Shown: piece by piece, positions 14,414-23,923 of the stretch
Numbering within the stretch: the stretch's first letter is position 1
Layout of the letters: each line of letters begins with the position of its first letter
From: CAZVCJ01 sp964625745
GTDB lineage: Bacteria; Chloroflexota; Anaerolineae; VGOG01
Direction: 5' to 3'
Assembly: GCA_964625745.1 (NCBI GenBank)
Contig: CAZVCJ010000027.1
Location: 1 to 33,922 of the forward strand
Length of the DNA stretch: 33,922 bases
Position numbers and translations under genes: made by a program
Notes under the pieces: generated by a model
The model's input: only the letters and a program-made list of their open reading frames with translations
Database searches by the model: none
What the model was told of the DNA's origin: nothing

Positions 14414-15181
14414 CTAGCGAGCCCGTTCGCAGATCTTGCGTGCCACTACCACCAATCTCCTGGCCAGGTGATCGTACGCACCGCCTTCGAGGTCACCGTA
14501 AGCATCAACGTGCGCAAAACCACACTCAGTCAATAGTGAGGCTAACTCCACGGCTGAATAAATGCGGTGCGACAGCCTGAGCTCAGTGCGGGTGTTGTCC
14601 TTGAATAGGATCCAGCGATTCTCCATCCAGCTCCAATTCCTGGTGATCTTTCGCTCCTGCAGGATGAGCATGCCGTCTTCTTCGTACCAGTCTCTCTCGC
14701 GAAAGATGCGGGCCAGAACCTCCTTGCCCATCATGTCTATGAGAAAGGCGCCGCCCGGTTTGAGAGAGCGGTACACGTTCATGGCAACCTGGCGATCCTC
14801 TTCTGGATCCTCGAAATAGCCGAACGACGTGAACAGGTTGACCGCCGCGTCGAAAGCATCCGGCCTGCAGAAGCTCCTCATGTCGCTCTGGACAAACTCG
14901 ACCTTTAACTCCTCGGCCTCCGCCTGCCTGGCTGCCATATCCAGGTAGAATCGTGTTCTATCCACCCCCGTCACCTGAAACCCGCGACGGGCCAACTCCA
15001 GGGAGTGTCTCCCCACTCCGCAACAGAGGTCGAGAACGTGCGCGCCCGGTTCAATCTCAAGGAGAGCAACGACCTGCTCCACCTCTGCCGGAGCATCCGA
15101 CCAGCGCTGCCGAGTAAACAGTGTAGGAGCCACCGTGTCCCAAAAGGTGTCCTGTTCGTACCAGGGTTGAGTTTCTTGCAT
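14414..15181 (-). CDS. SAM-dependent class I methyltransferase
   Basis: The 255-residue protein has the Rossmann-fold methyltransferase core. Motif I is VLDLCCGVGRHSLELA (about 49-64), the motif II acidic residue is in VTGVDRT, and motif III is VEFVQSDMRSF. Motif IV is FDAAVNLFTSFGYF, and LKPGGAFLIDMMG follows. The GYFEDPEED stretch and the C-terminal beta-rich cap with HRIYSAVEL are common in small-molecule methyltransferases of the Methyltransf_25 group. The substrate cannot be deduced. GAGGTG lies seven bases before the ATG. It is 44 bases downstream of an isoprenylcysteine methyltransferase-like gene on the same strand, so the two may be co-transcribed. Confidence 0.85.
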   Translation of the reverse strand: MQETQPWYEQDTFWDTVAPTLFTRQRWSDAPAEVEQVVALLEIEPGAHVLDLCCGVGRHSLELARRGFQVTGVDRTRFYLDMAARQAEAEELKVEFVQSDMRSFCRPDAFDAAVNLFTSFGYFEDPEEDRQVAMNVYRSLKPGGAFLIDMMGKEVLARIFRERDWYEEDGMLILQERKITRNWSWMENRWILFKDNTRTELRLSHRIYSAVELASLLTECGFAHVDAYGDLEGGAYDHLARRLVVVARKICERAR

Positions 15182-15225
15182 TTCAGCACCTCACTGATTT
15201 GCGTGCACGTGTCCGTTGATGCTTT

Positions 15226-15759
15226 TCAAAACAAGAAGGGGATGAACATCTTGGTTGTTCCCATATATGCGGCGTAGTCGGCACCGAACTTATCGAGATT
15301 CTCTGTCTCTTCGACCCTGGCGGCGGCTGTCAAAAAGGTTGAGGCTGTCACGGCCAAGATGCCACCGAGAAGTGAAGGACTCTTGAAGAACGTCCCCCAC
15401 CCAAGCAATAGCAGTGAAGCGTAGAGCGGATGACGGACGTACTTGTATGCACCCAGCATCACCAGGGTGGTGGTATCCTCAATCTCGCCTTTTGGTCTCC
15501 CGATCACACGAAGCAGATGGAATCCATGCACCGCCAGGAAAAGCGAGGCAAGCAGCAGCAACCACGACACGATTTGAAGCGCGGAGAAGGGATTACGGAA
15601 CCAATGCTCCAGGTTCAGCAGGATCAAGATAAGGAGGGACTCGAAGGCGAAGAAGCGAAAGAAGCCGTGAGAGCGCAAGTTGCGTAAGGATTCCCACGAC
15701 ACATGGACAATTAGCCCAGACATAGCGGCGAAGATGATCAGTTTGAACCAAAGCATCAC
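15226..15759 (-). CDS. Isoprenylcysteine carboxyl methyltransferase/PEMT-family membrane protein
   Basis: The 177-residue protein has about five hydrophobic segments (residues 3-20, 37-50, 62-83, 113-125, 130-145). It carries the family signature near its C-terminus: GAYKYVRHPLYASLLLLGWG followed by EETENLDKFGADYAAYM. In this family (ICMT/phospholipid N-methyltransferase) the RHPxY and EE…L…FG…Y-x-x-Y residues bind SAM and the lipid-like substrate at the membrane. The substrate here is unknown. Translation may begin at GTG 15759 or the adjacent ATG 15756; GAGAGG lies upstream. A MITE begins about 30 bases upstream. Confidence 0.85.
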   Translation of the reverse strand: MMLWFKLIIFAAMSGLIVHVSWESLRNLRSHGFFRFFAFESLLILILLNLEHWFRNPFSALQIVSWLLLLASLFLAVHGFHLLRVIGRPKGEIEDTTTLVMLGAYKYVRHPLYASLLLLGWGTFFKSPSLLGGILAVTASTFLTAAARVEETENLDKFGADYAAYMGTTKMFIPFLF

Positions 15760-15790
15760 TTTGGACCTCTCTCTATAGCCCCAAATGCGC

Positions 15791-15961
15791 TAATACTTCA
15801 TCACATTGATTTTGACGAGATGTCATTCTGAGGAGCGGAGCGACGAAGAATCTCGTTCTTGGTGAGAAAAGCGATTTTCCACTCCAGAAGCGAGATTCTT
15901 CGCCTCCGCTACGCTTCGGCTCAGAATGACAACTTATCATCTTCACTGTGATGAGGTACTA
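15791..15961. mobile_element. MITE-like element with long terminal inverted repeats, copy 2
   Basis: The 171-base element begins TAATACTTCATCACA (15791-15805) and ends with TGTGATGAGGTACTA (15947-15961), whose complement differs at two positions. The inverted repeat continues inward imperfectly to GTCATTCTGAG (15822-15832) and CTCAGAATGAC (15920-15930), then GAAGAATCTCG faces CGAGATTCTTC. Both ends are TA, compatible with TA target duplication as in IS630/mariner-derived MITEs. It carries no ORF. The right end supplies the TAG that stops a truncated reading frame downstream of the MNT gene. Confidence 0.75.
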
Positions 15962-16006
15962 GGTAGCTCGATGCCGAAGTACGTGCTCAAATTGCTGTGG
16001 TTTCAT
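15959..16006 (-). pseudogene. 15-codon remnant of the gene coupled to the MNT nucleotidyltransferase
   Basis: The ATG at 16006 overlaps the stop of the MNT gene as ATGA, the usual arrangement for a translationally coupled second gene. It reads MKPQQFEHVLRHRAT and then meets TAG at 15961-15959, which are the first three bases of the MITE terminal repeat. MNT genes are normally paired with a HEPN toxin gene. This is plausibly the decapitated start of that partner, with the rest lost. The identity as HEPN is inferred from context only. Confidence 0.45.
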
Positions 16007-16323
16007 GGCCGGACTCCTTCTCGTTCGACGGTCAAGACAATCGGGTTGGCTCCCATCGCTCCATGCTCCAGTTCGTGCCGGGTGGTCACCACTGTGGAGA
16101 TGATCCGATCCATCTCGAAACCCACCTCCCAGGCGATCTCGCTGATGCGCTGGCGCTGTTCAGAGCTGCACGCTTCCAGTTCGATGAACACGTCCAGGTC
16201 CGAGTCGGATACGGCGTCGCCCCTGGCCCGCGAGCCGAACACACGCAGGTCGAGTACAGTCACGACATCCGCCAGGCGGCGCTGAAACTCGCGTACAATT
16301 CGCCGATCTGTTTCTGTTAGCAT
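16003..16323 (-). CDS. MNT-type nucleotidyltransferase (HEPN/MNT antitoxin-like)
   Basis: A small protein of about 106 residues with the minimal nucleotidyltransferase signature GSRARGDAVSDSDLDVF: the GSxARG helix and the SDxD metal-binding aspartates. Such stand-alone MNT proteins act as antitoxins that AMPylate a HEPN RNase partner. The start is placed at ATG 16323 because AAAGGA lies eight bases upstream; ATG 16332 directly abuts that site. The coupled downstream frame is cut off by a MITE after 15 codons, so this appears to be an orphan. A Fic protein, also an AMPylation-type enzyme, is encoded just upstream. Confidence 0.85.
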   Translation of the reverse strand: MLTETDRRIVREFQRRLADVVTVLDLRVFGSRARGDAVSDSDLDVFIELEACSSEQRQRISEIAWEVGFEMDRIISTVVTTRHELEHGAMGANPIVLTVEREGVRP

Positions 16324-16361
16324 CTGGTCCATCCTTTCGCGCTACAGTTGTCGCCCAGTCC

Positions 16362-16395
16362 GAAAATCGGGCAATAATCGGGCAAGGAATCGGGT
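16362..16395. repeat. AATCGGGCA short direct repeats
   Basis: Three near-copies of AATCGGGCAA (AAAATCGGGCAAT, AATCGGGCAAGG, AATCGGGTAATC) fill the spacer between the Fic stop and the MNT start. This is another short low-complexity spacer of the kind seen in the che operon. Confidence 0.6.
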
Positions 16396-16397
16396 AA

Positions 16398-17453
16398 TCA
16401 GGTGGCGGGCTCTGCCAGCCGATACCGTGTTGCGGGCCCGGCCCCTTCTACTGCCAGTAACCCATGCGCTGTCAAGTCGCTCAGGTCATTGGTGGCCGTC
16501 CGTTTGGAGACCAGGAACAGTTCTTGATATTCGCCGTTGCTGATGCTACCGCTGCTCTGGCGCAGGTAGTCGAGCAGCCTGATCTGGCGCGGGTTGAGAG
16601 AGATTTGCTCGGCCTCCACTTCGATGCGATACAGACCACTCAGCTCCTCCACTCGCCGCTCGACCCGTACCATCTCTACGGCGATTCCCTGCACGAAGTA
16701 TTCCAGCCATTCGGTCAAGTCTTGAGTCTGGGGATCAACGGAGCGAAGGGCCTCGTAATAACTGGCCCGATCCTGGTTGTAGTACTCGTCCAGGGCGAAG
16801 AAGCGCTTGGTGTCAAAGCTTCTCTGAGCCAGGATGAGCGTGGCCAGGGCCCGGGCTGTGCGCCCGTTGCCATCCACAAAGGGATGGATGCGGACGAACT
16901 CGTAGTGGGCGATGCCTGCTTCCAGCACGGGCATCAACTCTGCTGCCTCGGAACTATTTAGCCAGGCGGCCAGATCAGCCATCAGGCCAGGCACGTCCTC
17001 CCAGTCGGGTGGCCGATAGATAACCTCACCGGTAGACGGCACGCCCACCACGACGGGTACACGGCGGTACTGACCGACCTCATCAGGTGGCAGGAGGTCT
17101 TTCATCACCAGGGCGTGAAGATGCAGAATTGTCTCCTCCGTGACCGGCCGCTCCTGGCCCAGGAAATGGCGATCAACGTAGCGCAGCACCTCGGCGTAGT
17201 TGAGCACCTCCTGTTTATCGCGGGGATGAGCCAGCACGTGGCGCCCGGCCAACAGGTCGGTGACCTCCTCCAGCGTGAGGGGATTGCCCTCGATGCTGGT
17301 GGAATGGTGAGTGCTGAGCGTGATGGCATCACGGCGCAGTTCGGCTTCCCAACGCGGCACGATAGGAGCATGCAGGATGCGGTCCCGTGCCACCTCGATG
17401 CGGGCGATCATTTCGATGAGGAGATCAGTGCGCTGGAAATTGGGTTTGAACAT
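16398..17453 (-). CDS. Fic family protein (class II, self-inhibited) with C-terminal winged helix
   Basis: The 351-residue protein has the N-terminal inhibitory helix motif STSIEGN (51-57, glutamate E55), which marks class II Fic proteins. The Fic core motif HPFVDGNGRTAR (190-201, catalytic H190) and the flap region (STGEVIYRPP, 140-149) follow. A C-terminal winged-helix segment (about 285-345; LNPRQIRLLDYL…SKRTATNDLSDL) suggests DNA binding or autoregulation. It would transfer AMP, or another nucleotide moiety, to a protein hydroxyl side chain; the target is unknown. It follows the GH57 gene by 18 bases on the same strand, so it may be co-transcribed, and precedes the MNT gene. Confidence 0.92.
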   Translation of the reverse strand: MFKPNFQRTDLLIEMIARIEVARDRILHAPIVPRWEAELRRDAITLSTHHSTSIEGNPLTLEEVTDLLAGRHVLAHPRDKQEVLNYAEVLRYVDRHFLGQERPVTEETILHLHALVMKDLLPPDEVGQYRRVPVVVGVPSTGEVIYRPPDWEDVPGLMADLAAWLNSSEAAELMPVLEAGIAHYEFVRIHPFVDGNGRTARALATLILAQRSFDTKRFFALDEYYNQDRASYYEALRSVDPQTQDLTEWLEYFVQGIAVEMVRVERRVEELSGLYRIEVEAEQISLNPRQIRLLDYLRQSSGSISNGEYQELFLVSKRTATNDLSDLTAHGLLAVEGAGPATRYRLAEPAT

Positions 17454-17471
17454 TCGGATTTCACCGCCTTG

Positions 17472-19172
<1,701 letters not shown>

Positions 19173-19200
19173 TGGGTTCTCCTTTGGATACTTTGGTGGA

Positions 19201-19293
19201 GAAACCAGGTTTTTCCCTTACTAGATGACCTGACGCTTTTGCGGCTGTCAGTGGTGCGGAAAGTCACATTCTTAAGCCAAAAAACCTGGTTTC
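19201..19293. repeat. GAAACCAGGTTTTT inverted repeat
   Basis: GAAACCAGGTTTTT (19201-19214) is perfectly complementary to AAAAACCTGGTTTC (19280-19293), separated by 65 bases. It lies just upstream of the GH57 start on the minus strand, so it is within its leader or promoter. The word is itself near-palindromic (AAACC-AGGTTT). Confidence 0.7.
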
Positions 19294-19380
19294 TGGACTT
19301 CGTCATAAATGGGTACAGGTTAAGTATACACTCAAATCTGACAGTTAGCAAAAACGGGCAGACCAGGACCAGCGGCTGAA

Positions 19381-19520
19381 ACCGCCTCTGGAGGGCGCGA
19401 ATGCGCCGGCCGTCCACCGCTCGGCTAAGCTCGCGCCGAAGCCTGCTTGGACGGTTTGCGCGACCACGCAGGTGGTCGCCCGGCACAGAGTGCCCGCACA
19501 GGTGCGATTTCAATCGCCAT
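19381..19520. repeat. Composite palindromic repeat, copy upstream of the export block
   Basis: It shares GCGCCGGCCGTCCACC and CCACGCAGGTGG..CG.CCGGCACA.AG.GCCC with the copy at 28021-28150. It ends in the 14-base palindrome GCGATTTCAATCGC (19504-19517). It has no coding content. Confidence 0.65.
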
Positions 19521-19638
19521 CTCGATCCGTAAATCCTGCCGATCCGCTGTTATCCTTCAACAAAACCGAACTCCCCCATGACTTTCGTTATGCCCCTCGA
19601 ACTGACCAATGGCACTTTCGCAAAAGGCCGTTTTCTGG

Positions 19639-19644
19639 TACAAT
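19639..19644 (+). promoter_or_regulatory. Extended -10 promoter-like box before the adaptor gene
   Basis: TGGTACAAT gives a TACAAT hexamer with a TGG extension; the -35 region (TTTCGC at 17 bases) is weak. A transcript starting near 19651 would begin about 20 bases upstream of the GTG start at 19672. That supports the GTG over the upstream ATG at 19609, which would lie before the promoter. Confidence 0.45.
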
Positions 19645-19671
19645 AAGGGCACAAAGATGGGAGGAATACAA

Positions 19672-21651
19672 GTGGAACTTAGAAAGAAGAGCAAGCGTAC
19701 TCGCTGGATTGTCCTGGCGGTAGTGGCCGTGTTGGTTATAGCAGCCGGTTTCTGGTTTGTAAATGAACGCCCCCTGGCTCAACTTCGTCAAAGCCGCGCC
19801 CAGGCTGCCAATTCACAGACTGACCAGATCATCACCGCTTTCATCGGCGACCTCTCCGCCGGGGCAATGGCCAGCGGCTGGCTGCTCCCCCAGCGGGAAG
19901 CTCGCCTGGCGCTGGGGGTTGCCGGCCAGGTGGAAGAGGTGTACGTCGAGGTCGGCGACGAAGTGCGGGCCGGCGATGCCCTGATTCAACTGGAGGCCAG
20001 CAGTCTGGGGCGGGCGGTAAGCTCGGCGGAACAAACGCTGGCCATCCAGGAAACAAGCCTGGCCGAGCTGCAGCAGGGAGCGTCCGGCGAGGAGATAACA
20101 GCCGCCCAGGCGTCGGTGACGCAGGCCGAGGCGGGCGTGCTGCAAGCGGAGGCCTCCGTGTCCCAGGCGAAAGCCAACCTGACTGAACTGCGAAAAGGGG
20201 CCTCCAAGGAAGAGATCGCGGTCGCCGGGGCGTCGCTCGACAGCGCCAAGGCGAGTCTGGCCGCTGCCCAGGCCGGGCTGGTCAGCGCCAGGAGCGCGCT
20301 GACCAATGCCGAGCTGGCCCGCGATAGTCTGTCCGATGCCGATGTGACCGCCGAGGCCAACCTCAAGAGCGCGCAGGCCGGGCTGAGCAGCGCGCAGGCC
20401 CAGTTGGACGCGCTGCTCGAGGGCGCTGACGCCCAGACGGTGGAGCAAGCTCGCTTGAATTGGGAGCAGGCCAAGAACAGCCTGTGGAACGCCCAGTTGG
20501 AGCGGGATGCGGTGAAGGGCCAGCCGGGGACCCCCGGACACGTCAAGACTCAAATGGACATCGCGGTGGCCAACGCCGAAATCGCCGTCCGCGTGGCCGA
20601 GATCAACTACTTGCAGGCTCAGGAGGGCGCAACGGAAGAGGTCGTCGCCGCAGCCAGGGCGTCAGTGGCGGCAGTGGAGGCCCAGGTGGCTGGCGCCCAG
20701 GCGCAGTTGGATGACATTGACGACCAGATCGCCCAGGCCGGGGCGGCGGTTGTCCAGGCAGGAGCGGCGGTGACGCAGGCCGAAGCGGGCGTGGTGCAGG
20801 CCGAGGCTGCCGTGACCCAGGCGGAGGCCAACCTGGCGATGCTGCTGGAGGGCGCGTCAGAAGAAAAGATAGCCGCCGCCGAGGCGCAGGTGGCGCAGGC
20901 CGAAGCGGGCGCGTTGCAGGCCGAGGCACAGGTGGCGCAGGCGGAGGCCAATCTGACGATGCTGCTGGAGGGCGCATCAGAGGAGAAGATCACCATCGCC
21001 AAGGCGCAGGTGGCGCAAGCGCGAATCTCCCTGGAAGAAGCTCAGGACAACCTGGCCAAAGCCACGCTGGTGGCGCCGTTTGACGGTGTGGTGACGGACG
21101 TGTACGTCGCGGTTGGAGAATGGGCCAGCGGGCCGGCAGTGGACCTGATGGACACGAGCAGCCTGGAAGTGGTGTTGGATGTGGACGAGATAGACATCGG
21201 CAGCCTGGCGGTCGGACAGCAGGCCGTCGTCACCCTGGAAGCCTGGCCGGACGAAGAACTGACTGGCGAGTTGGTCTCCATCGCTCCCAAAGCTAAGAGC
21301 GGAGCCGAAATCGTAACTTACCAGGTGCATCTGAGCTTGAACGCCGGCGAGCTACCCATTCGCTCCGGCATGACGGCCAACGCCGAATTGGTCACCGCCA
21401 ATCGAGAGAACGTGCTCCTGGTGCCCAATCGTGCCATCACCGCCGACCGCCAGGCAGGCAAGTACTACGTCAACCTGGTTCAAGGCGATACAGTTGCCAA
21501 CACAGAGGTCACGATAGGCTTGCGCGACGACAAGTATACCGAGATCACCAGCGGCCTGAAAGACGGTGATGAGCTGTTCATTGGCGAGGTTAGCGAAACG
21601 CTGGACTTCAGCCAGGGTCCGCCGGAAGAGATCAGGAGATTACAACGATGA
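19672..21651 (+). CDS. HlyD/MacA-type membrane-fusion adaptor with very long coiled coil
   Basis: The start is GTG 19672 (VELRKKSKRT), preceded by GGGAGG at seven bases. The 659-residue protein has one N-terminal membrane helix (RWIVLAVVAVLVIAAGFWFV) and half a lipoyl domain (GVAGQVEEVYVEVGDEVRAGDALIQLEA). Then comes an alanine/glutamine-rich coiled-coil hairpin of about 350 residues, far longer than MacA's, with repeated QAEA…VAQAEANL…LLEGASEEKI units. The second lipoyl half (VAPFDGVVTDVYVAVGEW), a beta-barrel (VDEIDIGSLAVGQQAVVTLEA) and a membrane-proximal domain follow. Its stop overlaps the ATPase start as ATGA. It would couple the ABC ATPase/permease, and perhaps the RND pump, to an extracytoplasmic partner. 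No TolC-type gene is present, as expected in a monoderm. Confidence 0.88.
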   Translation: MELRKKSKRTRWIVLAVVAVLVIAAGFWFVNERPLAQLRQSRAQAANSQTDQIITAFIGDLSAGAMASGWLLPQREARLALGVAGQVEEVYVEVGDEVRAGDALIQLEASSLGRAVSSAEQTLAIQETSLAELQQGASGEEITAAQASVTQAEAGVLQAEASVSQAKANLTELRKGASKEEIAVAGASLDSAKASLAAAQAGLVSARSALTNAELARDSLSDADVTAEANLKSAQAGLSSAQAQLDALLEGADAQTVEQARLNWEQAKNSLWNAQLERDAVKGQPGTPGHVKTQMDIAVANAEIAVRVAEINYLQAQEGATEEVVAAARASVAAVEAQVAGAQAQLDDIDDQIAQAGAAVVQAGAAVTQAEAGVVQAEAAVTQAEANLAMLLEGASEEKIAAAEAQVAQAEAGALQAEAQVAQAEANLTMLLEGASEEKITIAKAQVAQARISLEEAQDNLAKATLVAPFDGVVTDVYVAVGEWASGPAVDLMDTSSLEVVLDVDEIDIGSLAVGQQAVVTLEAWPDEELTGELVSIAPKAKSGAEIVTYQVHLSLNAGELPIRSGMTANAELVTANRENVLLVPNRAITADRQAGKYYVNLVQGDTVANTEVTIGLRDDKYTEITSGLKDGDELFIGEVSETLDFSQGPPEEIRRLQR

Positions 21652-22352
21652 TCGAACTCACTGATCTTACCAAAGAGTATCACATGGGAACGCAGACCGT
21701 TCATGCCCTGCGCGGGGTGAGCCTGACTATCCAGGAAGGCGAGTTTGTGGCCATTATGGGCCCGTCTGGCTCTGGCAAAAGTACGCTGATGAACATGATC
21801 GGCTGCCTGGATCAACCCACCAGCGGCACGTACAAGCTGGACGGCATAGACGTGAGCCAGATGGGCGATGACCAACTGGCCCGCATACGCAACAAACGAA
21901 TCGGGTTTGTGTTTCAGATCTACAACCTGTTGCCCCGCACGCCGGCCGTCAAGCAGGTGGAGTTGCCGCTGATCTACGCCGGCTATGGCCGGCGGGAACG
22001 GCGCCAGCGGGCTAAGGAATCACTGAGCGCGGTGGGGTTGGGTGATCGGATGGACCACCGTCCCGACGAGCTCTCCGGCGGGCAGCAGCAGCGAGTGGCC
22101 ATCGCCCGCGCCCTGGCCGCCGAGCCGGGCATCATCCTGGCCGACGAGCCGACCGGTAATCTGGACACAGCCTCAGGAGAAGAGATCCTGGACATCTTTG
22201 ACGATCTGAACGCCCGTGGCATCACCGTCATCTTCGTCACCCACGACCCCGAAGTGGCCCAACGCGCCCGGCGGACGGTGAATCTCAGAGATGGGCTGAT
22301 CGAGAGTGATAGAGACAACGGACACAATCCTGAGAGTAGCGTGTCATTCTGA
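21648..22352 (+). CDS. ABC transporter ATPase, MacB/LolD type
   Basis: The 234-residue ATPase has Walker A GPSGSGKST (39-47), a Q-loop FQIYNLLP, signature LSGGQQQR, Walker B IILADEPTGNLD and an H-loop THD. All catalytic residues are present and the sequence is typical of the lipoprotein/macrolide exporter subfamily that works with FtsX-fold permeases. It is coupled to the adaptor gene by an ATGA overlap. The final residues (SVSF) and the TGA stop (22350-22352) come from a MITE whose left end starts at 22342, so the native C-terminus has been replaced or trimmed. The permease follows 113 bases later, after the MITE. Confidence 0.93.
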   Translation: MIELTDLTKEYHMGTQTVHALRGVSLTIQEGEFVAIMGPSGSGKSTLMNMIGCLDQPTSGTYKLDGIDVSQMGDDQLARIRNKRIGFVFQIYNLLPRTPAVKQVELPLIYAGYGRRERRQRAKESLSAVGLGDRMDHRPDELSGGQQQRVAIARALAAEPGIILADEPTGNLDTASGEEILDIFDDLNARGITVIFVTHDPEVAQRARRTVNLRDGLIESDRDNGHNPESSVSF

Positions 22353-22447
22353 GCGAGCGGAGCGACGAAGCATGCCCTGAGCCCAGTCGAAGGGAATCTC
22401 GTTCCGCAAGTCAGGAACGGGATGCTTCGCTTCGCTCAGCATGACAT
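22342..22447. mobile_element. MITE-like inverted-repeat element, copy 3, with nested CTCAGG element
   Basis: The left arm TGTCATTCTGAGCGAGCGG…GAAGCAT faces the right arm ATGCTTCGC…GCTCAGCATGACA. Inside lies CCCTGAGCCCAGTCGAAGGG (22375-22394), a copy of the interspersed element found in cheA, cheR and the ABC exporter. It sits between the ATPase and permease of one transporter and supplies the ATPase stop codon. Confidence 0.7.
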
Positions 22448-22465
22448 ACGAATGGGAGGGAAACA

Positions 22466-23689
22466 ATGAACCTGAGAGAAAGTCTTTTGACCGCCCTTGA
22501 CAGCCTGCTGACCAACAAAATGCGCGCCGCGCTGACCATGCTGGGCGTCATCATCGGCGTGGCCGCCGTGATCGCCTTGCTCTCCATCGGCAACGGCGTC
22601 AGCGCCTCCATCGAAAGCGAGATTCAAGCCATCGGCTCCAACCTGATTTCCATCATGACCGATACGGACAATAGCGGTGGCTATCAGGCCTTGAGCATGG
22701 GGGATGCAGAGAGGCTGGCGGACCCATTCTACGCTCCGGCAGTGAAGGATGTGGGAATCGTGTTACAAGGCATCCAGCCGGTGGTCTATGGCAGCCGGGA
22801 TACTCGTGTCACCGTCGCTGGCGTCACTGCCAACTACCTGGATATCCGCAGCCTGACACTGGAATTGGGAGACGGGCTGACGGAGAATGACCTGGACACC
22901 AAAGCTCGCGTAGCTGTTCTGGGGGCCAATGTCGCCGAAGATTTGTTCCCCGACGATGAGTTTCCCATCGGTAAGACTGTGAAAATCAGGGGTGCTCAGT
23001 ATGAGGTGATTGGTGTGTTGAAGGGCAGGGGCGGGATGGGGTTTGTGAGTGATGACGATGAGATCTTTATTCCCCTCACCACAGCGCAGAGTCGGCTCTA
23101 TCGCGCTCGCACCCGCAGCGGTGAGCAAGCCGTGCACGCCATCGTTGTCCAGGCGCAGAGCGAAGAGTTGATGGACGAAGCAACCGCACAGATCAAAGAG
23201 ACGCTGCGCGAAAGCCACGGCATCGCTTACCAGGCCGACGATGATTTCACCATTCTCAGTCAGAGCGACATTCTGGAAGCGTTCGACGTCATCATGGGCA
23301 TGGTTACACTCTTCTTGGGTGCCATCGCCGGCATCTCGTTGGTGGTGGGCGGCATCGGCATCATGAACATCATGCTGGTCAGCGTCACCGAGCGCACGCG
23401 GGAGATCGGCATCCGCAAGGCCGTGGGCGCGCTCAAACGCGACATCCTGGCCCAGTTCCTGATAGAGTCGCTGGTGATGAGCCTGATAGGCGGCTTGCTG
23501 GGGATCGCCATAGGGGTGGCAACCTCTACCCTGATCGGCAATCTGTCCGCCGACCTGACCCCTGTGGTAGACACCGGCACGGTGCTGATGGCCTCTGGCT
23601 TTGCCGCAGCCGTTGGGTTGATCTTCGGCATCTACCCCGCCTGGCGAGCGGCCAGCCTGCGGCCCATTGAGGCCCTGCGGTATGAATAG
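22466..23689 (+). CDS. FtsX-fold ABC permease, MacB type
   Basis: The 407-residue permease has an N-terminal helix preceded by LTALDSLLTNKMRAALTMLGVIIGVAAVIALLS and a MacB-type periplasmic domain of about 240 residues. Three C-terminal helices follow (about 275-300, 325-350, 365-390), with the conserved cytoplasmic loop VSVTERTREIGIRKAVGA. It ends PAWRAASLRPIEALRYE, the family signature. There is no fused ATPase, so it works with the separate ATPase upstream. MacB-type systems use mechanotransmission to drive export of peptides, lipids or drugs through the adaptor. GGGAGGG lies five bases before the ATG, just outside the MITE. Confidence 0.93.
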   Translation: MNLRESLLTALDSLLTNKMRAALTMLGVIIGVAAVIALLSIGNGVSASIESEIQAIGSNLISIMTDTDNSGGYQALSMGDAERLADPFYAPAVKDVGIVLQGIQPVVYGSRDTRVTVAGVTANYLDIRSLTLELGDGLTENDLDTKARVAVLGANVAEDLFPDDEFPIGKTVKIRGAQYEVIGVLKGRGGMGFVSDDDEIFIPLTTAQSRLYRARTRSGEQAVHAIVVQAQSEELMDEATAQIKETLRESHGIAYQADDDFTILSQSDILEAFDVIMGMVTLFLGAIAGISLVVGGIGIMNIMLVSVTERTREIGIRKAVGALKRDILAQFLIESLVMSLIGGLLGIAIGVATSTLIGNLSADLTPVVDTGTVLMASGFAAAVGLIFGIYPAWRAASLRPIEALRYE

Positions 23690-23732
23690 CCAAATCACTG
23701 GCTCAGGGTTGTATCGAAGAGGTATGCGTTCA

Positions 23733-23848
23733 GGGGGTAGGCCAAACGTCGGTTGAGTAGCCCCGAAAGGGGCGTATCGAAACCACGTTTGGCCTACCCC
23801 CCCCCGTGTGATCACTTGGTTTCGATACGACCTGCGGTCTACTCAACC
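23733..23848. repeat. Nested inverted repeats with GGTTGAGTAG/GTATCGAAACC ends
   Basis: An outer 17-base inverted repeat (GGGGGTAGGCCAAACGT at 23733-23749; ACGTTTGGCCTACCCCC at 23785-23801) encloses GGTTGAGTAG-CCCCGAAAGGGG-CGTATCGAAACC (23751-23784). A second unit in opposite orientation follows at 23818-23848 (GGTTTCGATAC-GACCTGCGGTC-TACTCAACC). Each unit has its own inner hairpin. It is non-coding and separates the permease from the RND gene. Confidence 0.7.
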
Positions 23849-23923
23849 GGGGTGATCGCACTGAGGCTGAACGCTTACTCAAGGAGTCCATGGATTAACA
23901 AAAACAATCAGAAAGGAAACACC

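Larger units (their letters stand above)
19173..19671. other. About 500-base non-coding region between divergent genes
   Basis: The region lies between the GH57 gene (minus) and the export block (plus). It contains an inverted repeat GAAACCAGGTTTTT/AAAAACCTGGTTTC (19201-19293), a composite GC-rich palindromic repeat (19381-19520) and a promoter-like box near 19640. I see no convincing ORF, tRNA or riboswitch. ORFs that cross it run through repeat sequence. Confidence 0.65.

Noticed and set aside
19609..19671. ATG 19609 as start of the adaptor
   Set aside because: It precedes the promoter-like TACAAT box, while GTG 19672 has GGGAGG at ideal spacing directly before the membrane helix.
23753..23923. 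57-residue N-terminal extension of the RND pump
   Set aside because: It translates the GGTTGAGTAG/GTATCGAAACC repeat region; the ATG at 23924 begins the conserved cytoplasmic start before TM1 and has its own upstream site.
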